A stretch of DNA of 64,000 nt from Hexactinellida sp. DTS-2022 (lineage: Eukaryota; Porifera; Hexactinellida), in the NCBI GenBank assembly GCA_028753945.1, contig JAPNXP010000012.1, positions 620,001-684,000 of the forward strand. The letters are read 5' to 3'. Of this stretch, positions 63,101 through 64,000 are shown piece by piece. Made by a program: the position numbers and the translations under genes. Each line of letters starts with the position of its first letter. Position 1 is the first letter of the stretch. The notes beneath the pieces were generated by a model. It was not told the origin of the DNA, ran no database searches, and worked only from the letters and a program-made list of their open reading frames with translations.

Positions 63101-64000
63101 GTATTGTTTGAATTGATCCGTGATCCAAGCGAGAATAGTCTCATGCGACCAGGAGATATAGAATTGAATAAAAGATTTTATTGATGAGGATTGAGACTCT
63201 GACTCAAACTTCTTGTTCACTATTTCTAACAACTCTTCAGGGGAATAGTTTTCGTGCTCTTCATTGCTTGAGTTGATTTTCAGATAAGATTGACAAATGA
63301 CAGATTGAAATGTCAATAGAATATTCTTAATTTTAGATTGAGTCTTCGATATGAAGTTTGCGAATAAATTTTGGAATTGTTCAATTGAAATGCTATTATC
63401 TGAAGTTAATAAATCTCTGGTAATGGTAGGTAAACTATTAAGGCTTGATTGGAAATTATCTTTTGCAGAAGAAATGACAACGATTACATCTTTAACGGAG
63501 AGATTCAGTTTATACAATTCTCGGTTTGCGGTTTCGAAAAATATGTCAAGGTTGATATTTTTCCATGCGAGGTGTGTCCAACCTGGCTGCAAGGATTTGA
63601 GGAATAACTTTAAACGCGGTTCATAAAGTGGAATTAGATACTCAGGAATTTGAGAGTGAAATTTCAAAAACTCGCTTTTTACAAAGTTGGCCCTGTCAAA
63701 ATTCAATTTCAAACGTCCATCACTAAAAAGCAATTCTTCAGATTTTAATGGTAATTTAATACCAACTTTGATGAGAGATTTAAGTTCGCGAATTGCTATG
63801 AATATAATTGGATTGAGATTAATCCTAATTAAATCATTCTCTTGTGGGACCAGAAATAGTTTGTTTTGTTGTTGCTTGGCTATTTCTTTAACAGCTTCCT
63901 GACAGAATTTAATCCAAATCTTTTCATATTGTTTCAAGTCTGATTTAAAAGTTTTATACTTATTGAAACTTTCTACATATTCTGGATTCTTCAATACAAT
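51119..64000 (-). CDS. Divergent dynein heavy chain with degenerate AAA1 (partial, DNHD1-like)
   Basis: About 4,293 codons are open without an intron; the N-terminal end lies beyond the right edge. The linker matches the dynein family (DFEWQRYVRMYYH), followed by YGFDYIGYATPN near residue 1,283 (counted from the edge), where AAA1 begins. AAA1 has no GxxGxGKT loop, and the Walker B CFDEFN site reads LVNGWN. AAA2 has GKPGTGKT (about 1,655) and IIIDD. AAA3 has GPHSSGKS (about 1,991) and FFIDDLH. AAA4 has lost its loop (GRHMLKLSD). A coiled-coil stalk, a microtubule-binding region and a dynein C-terminus (YYCPVYRNENKKEVFFHIKI, WMMRGLTC) are recognisable. AAA1 is the main ATPase of active dyneins, so this is probably not a normal motor. 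The length and degeneracy resemble DNHD1, but orthology is untested. Confidence 0.85.
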   Translation of the reverse strand: MVLKNPEYVESFNKYKTFKSDLKQYEKIWIKFCQEAVKEIAKQQQNKLFLVPQENDLIRINLNPIIFIAIRELKSLIKVGIKLPLKSEELLFSDGRLKLNFDRANFVKSEFLKFHSQIPEYLIPLYEPRLKLFLKSLQPGWTHLAWKNINLDIFFETANRELYKLNLSVKDVIVVISSAKDNFQSSLNSLPTITRDLLTSDNSISIEQFQNLFANFISKTQSKIKNILLTFQSVICQSYLKINSSNEEHENYSPEELLEIVNKKFESESQSSSIKSFIQFYISWSHETILAWITDQFKQYLSLINFTLCKGNKEDFLEKQLSKLHSESSLSLANLHTFVTSSDFNEVVKSFTKHKLRISCEVIFEVPFVLSVPSYESISDTILACFDQLVSVFSSLFSSSCVFESRELSSVHNEKLLAEANNIRTAIKSNLIELVNPLRCIFNFFSNFDSIRRGELFQTYEQIRSHSEYLNLSTNIVHSLFDILIFLRNLVPAFNLGILKVSLAPLEMSLSLLIQMWKDKFSSYLLENFEFQLKDAIMKRENIHSHLDKKVENIIDLDIVLKFLRDVFNLEFTIESTFSQIEASYQLLDSYEVTIQRTYLEEVNNLRKNWQTVIERARELQDHFITQNYLKYERDIEREMKTFEIKTIQLLKEFEAEGPCVVGIDAETAKSRLNTFSDKYAQFLSKKELLSSLQTTYFIPTSNYSDLDKVGKEISILKKLYLLYENLCAFEKDTNSQSWIVLQFDNCQKQMTQFNEEFEELDSSLSEWDAYRYIRRTINMYFEVLPILRKLQDPTFKPRHWLKLMSLGSKHFTINSQKLTLENVLKLNLVQHSIEIDEICKKAVGESEVDRTLKNISNELQDQVFVFLDFYDQVLQISTESALGVLEVLDNHYVSLNSVLMSRYISHFLSEATQLSSNIKTIQTFINHLIYSQTLAFQLDSIFKNNQTGFPPTAAFNQAQINFVAAFKRWKKLMKKIEEPSNIVACCCIDDQIGDQLECIIKELENCRFSIEEYLENIRASYPFLYFLSDHDLLDFLKHQSNPTAMIPHVKPFFPQLIQFIYEEKPRRRSIIPVDTEKQIKHINGFVSSIGEEVYLQHSIPVCRESYDTISDLMKETRRTLQVEFSDFVKECRDKKTPNIEYDIFMFSWERLTTQVALISLHSIWTKNLQEAIINFRSHKNALSEATTLFFQHIGRLLSLVNSSHFPRNQAYYRSKLECIVFYGLWLRDIGYDLAEKKPRDISDFEWQRYVRMYYHSTPELAESNYEIVDYNETLNLTLRCLFTTIPYGFDYIGYATPNIFLTSSMKTIHLLYVSILEKRHTQFKTNLPLELMHSAKEFSRIHGRHFMQLRIHENLSPKAMSCFLLGTFLSKYWGLVNGWNNINKECLSIFTSVVTRLHERNFASNQSIPNESSILILLTNIEHFLVCNLRPYFKSCSYLPPNDYYILKLYCLARGIRASKQLIDKMLWFKDIMPILYPETSHVRFTIPFFISILNHISTDKSKSIGSRRSSIANSDTALDLDFRFRARRTSQSHSRNLKQLQSHRLTFGNILNITPDEPPSPNVPNREQRMIASFLVDTCVPRFQPEVQSKFLSLVDTVFGTSYSSTPNDSSIIPNFDSVFTKVCSEMHVISTYLLEQQVKAIHRAANTYHGFIFFGKPGTGKTTAFKVYINCLRNFTGDITNDNILKYNRHKTYHIYPKSLYSQLSLIGKVDDRQCWRDGILSQAVRYANTDPKCLVWIIIDDVIDPPLFEFLSSCIFGSSLTLSNGQCMPIPDNVRFILETINLSSLSLSYLNLFQLIYFSSDSVQFDSFSMLSLQKQPTSLKNIISQALQNIMGVFIRDHLSQYLPVNDFNMSSLYKTYFTYFDQLIVNYLSCPGQPEPVTLSLIERFALFALISSFGIHLEEYRWANFTRDLYSLSDCLPDLDSGLTIFDYCISNLGDWDTLHMVYSDSYPAYNITCNGDIVVKCTNLYRVNMLSDLCASSERPIMIIGPHSSGKSSLIKNLIYSKSYNDITQVVVHQAIDPSTTVASLYDSLYSRLECRYLDTYGPPKNHKLNFFIDDLHIGQLIDNVNSPVQEFIRCLIEGKGCFSDDFPTKWLTLKDVDIICAMTSDRYLPWTHTRLAQHFNVIRLYPEAITQDTVYNMLDALTQPEGVSKYSPDVLNTLTTTSQTIYKLVSAIFQPSDILGRNHYYFSWKDLSLIFHGFRVCADELLEGESEVFNLLYYITNRVYSAQLCNLSDIDTFKCIMEKQWKHDQSNTSYIKNEFKDIPYFTTLVEEHKPDTSNALYQSLSHAMEINTNIILHPTKQLDQLVKYVTKLQNQHNDKYVERPCISMLTLSDIKQLDYLNFLLSFPKSNILFIGRHMLKLSDISRLAYFAAGFEYLELILRTKQSFIDGIKSAIRQAALGSKSVGFVITSDQLQLHYVRDLFNTYLVTGHVDHVFAYDEFKSLVSSIEPTYKRLYANTYTDARQYFSVQIQKNLKVIICIETHNPLLKNFELFPGLVKGCYVSIYKDWCGDNIVGDIIDLVKRPESNIQISSLPSTLSIESIITHLSTMHHYFIKQDRDLNFIDRISSYPKNAFDQLDQFSERDSQKSTSLFQHFFEDNVQFFKVYEKVRKGGLSLVGGFSFQRFIKVFFTIYISESKNNERKGKNLKRCISAREDLQGRHKKFVQEVVRIEGEIVEKDAECESLLEKLSEISCKIESIKVFSSDSDSNILRATLATIRTQDETIMELLEFEEDKQLIIKLLENETQLKQSSNDEQTKRQNKRIEELQAKVDTNMKLVNVADNEVKQTFSKIVRITLENVKSLHTPPKQVIPVLETLVFLVKRQQRALSSVKFDMSICVEVNSDAPSCLESNLIPAAPPKLTRQHTHTTKTSSLATAPRAYAETWNSIQQAIGQDSQKFLDSLSCITWKFGLDHDVIQFIERNFATSRNTSQHKLGTGLITVQSAKHAAEGAGIICAYIVALTEYNYIYRQNCVLEEEIYKIKSEIVDMNEQQVTPQIDLPTLTYEKHFIDEQQVSEYDLDSLQKELIEVEAEFHKAVYQQHQLKEEFVKQKTLAQSLCEILQSTEALKSSWQQSLESLYDGQSLLCYCVATALLISYLGPTPPFLRKIFFDDAFSRMSSWFDDSNNQTSFSYANLKDFLLQMINLNLNITEIPDDTYVQENLTLIFNPYLPNFPLIIDPYGIFLFWIKHEMSCHCISYYANNLPQILDEFSKQAKKLVIYDVELEHLATNQSLLKILIAKTVKHGFTMKPNFAQKDLLHQSFQLLLVSPIKQEIPYSLLAVVTPILFSATREGFAKDLGKVCLSVLEPSKYFEMRENEAKLFSSLKAIKNLENELSNAMCISFQSDNLVTKCKTITSLSSDYQTNKEIYQTSIAFRKNLLLKNALIFDGGEVAAIVFDVLRCMPELNENYQISYPSFKHFLKGISEGYERVNPKLIPDIILRFCYSFANPFFSENDRVHFAFMLSIEYEIFRKQARRSDAEMLFSALYPIKHNTKKPFDWMQEKQWDNLNSMGQSVKKIQEAVDRMAREGRATQWRTFCENESPDEPDFPDGLNTTLSPLEKLLILKCVKQDNLKNSITRFIDKSLGVDLVKGSQIDYNIVLSRLVIPQTPFLIFSNHPLYTILLLNNITKYCKSAIEIISLYGDSPDDITQVFEVITSSSIQGNWVFIQNVDLNPRLMKLLPFYLDSLTSCHESFHVWFGCTPTSLLDPLFVKRCIRLYLGVPFEPKNSAISCLELLRHDENLVGLTRTDWTPILHSLLMIHVACRYRVLLAPSSFEQEYRWSIDSLIRSLKLILLEIDQCANTMLTYSQQNKPFSWPCIKYMIGELTYGSGLVYTQDIELLNGMLDYWLNASSIKPNYEFPRSQHRLPNAFFKNNPKPKELIHGFLTETSLIQLRSPEICGLFSKSQFFSPDKIVNNTKILNDTLKIYRLDDQPIAIIPQTIKDTMSQKVAKFRGTTMKKRSTSIFELTKRVAIEKTMDRSPSLSAFATRTHFKELLIHEKCSSLLAELPHLEIIITYTNKCEQFSNQYLQSFFTQELCTWANCIGEIRSDLQIIQNYLLFSKQIGVSPAFLRHIRDLHENCVPSKWQKLIGPSAPPESQTFSTWFDNLKKRYQYLFEMIDNGNLSCYNLGYFFYPGQLIASFCLLKAKTDSLNFEKSFLIGEITTKEKEHVKDPPPTGIYASEISVTGCVWDKNSGEFNDIPTSKSANTVLPLVLITRSQANQPSNRKEGIRGPHLYYCPVYRNENKKEVFFHIKIQNNDIPRIRWMMRGLTCTLQHY

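Noticed and set aside
1-64000. tRNA, rRNA or CRISPR features
   Set aside because: No B-box-like GGTTCGANTCC with a matching cloverleaf, no rRNA-like stretch, and no spaced direct repeats were found by eye. A tRNAscan or Infernal run would be decisive.

Overview
The window is animal (metazoan) nuclear DNA: AT-rich, with GT-AG introns, long intergenic stretches full of small terminal-inverted-repeat elements, and clear homologues of animal genes (ATM, DDX51, VDAC, MEK5, AP-3 sigma, animal haem peroxidases, ADF/cofilin, a Maf-like bZIP, a LOTUS/Tudor protein, an SV2-like transporter, STT3A, lysosomal-type alpha-glucosidase and a dynein heavy chain). Many genes are uninterrupted single exons, including 1.2 kb of ATM-like coding with no stop and about 12.9 kb of dynein. 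An early-branching, intron-poor invertebrate such as a sponge would fit, but the species cannot be fixed from this sequence; that is inference.

Layout. 1-3665 (minus): N-terminal third of an ATM-like kinase running off the left edge. It diverges from 4293-5283 (plus), a two-exon gene for a small single-pass membrane protein with a PPxY motif. 5580-11895 (minus): four consecutive intronless genes, MEK5-like kinase, VDAC, a coiled-coil/beta-propeller protein and DDX51. 13489-14094 (minus): AP-3 sigma. 15130-22483 (plus): two near-identical tandem secreted haem peroxidases. 22484-25076: no intact gene, but a 30-bp tandem repeat, an inverted broken fragment of the cofilin gene and a structured, ribozyme-like segment. 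25077-25726 (plus): three-exon ADF/cofilin with an ATG-only first exon. 28127-28423 (plus): small Maf-like bZIP. 28424-34232 is a gene-poor, transposon-rich stretch. 34233-37172 (minus): LOTUS/Tudor germline-type protein. 38639-41356 (minus): three-exon SV2-like transporter. 41540-42526 (minus): DUSP plus ubiquitin-like protein without a protease domain. 44302-50666 (plus): five-exon GH31 alpha-glucosidase, with the intronless STT3A gene lying complete and antisense inside its first intron. 51119-64000 (minus): a divergent dynein heavy chain whose AAA1 nucleotide site is degenerate.

The genes do not form one pathway. Several belong to the endomembrane and secretory system (STT3A, AP-3 sigma, alpha-glucosidase, SV2-like transporter, peroxidases), but I read that as coincidence of neighbourhood. 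The strongest unusual signals are the dynein with a lost AAA1 site, probable gene conversion between the peroxidases, the DUSP-UBL protein without a catalytic domain, the nested STT3A gene, the inverted cofilin fragment, and several short inverted-repeat element families inserted in introns and between genes.
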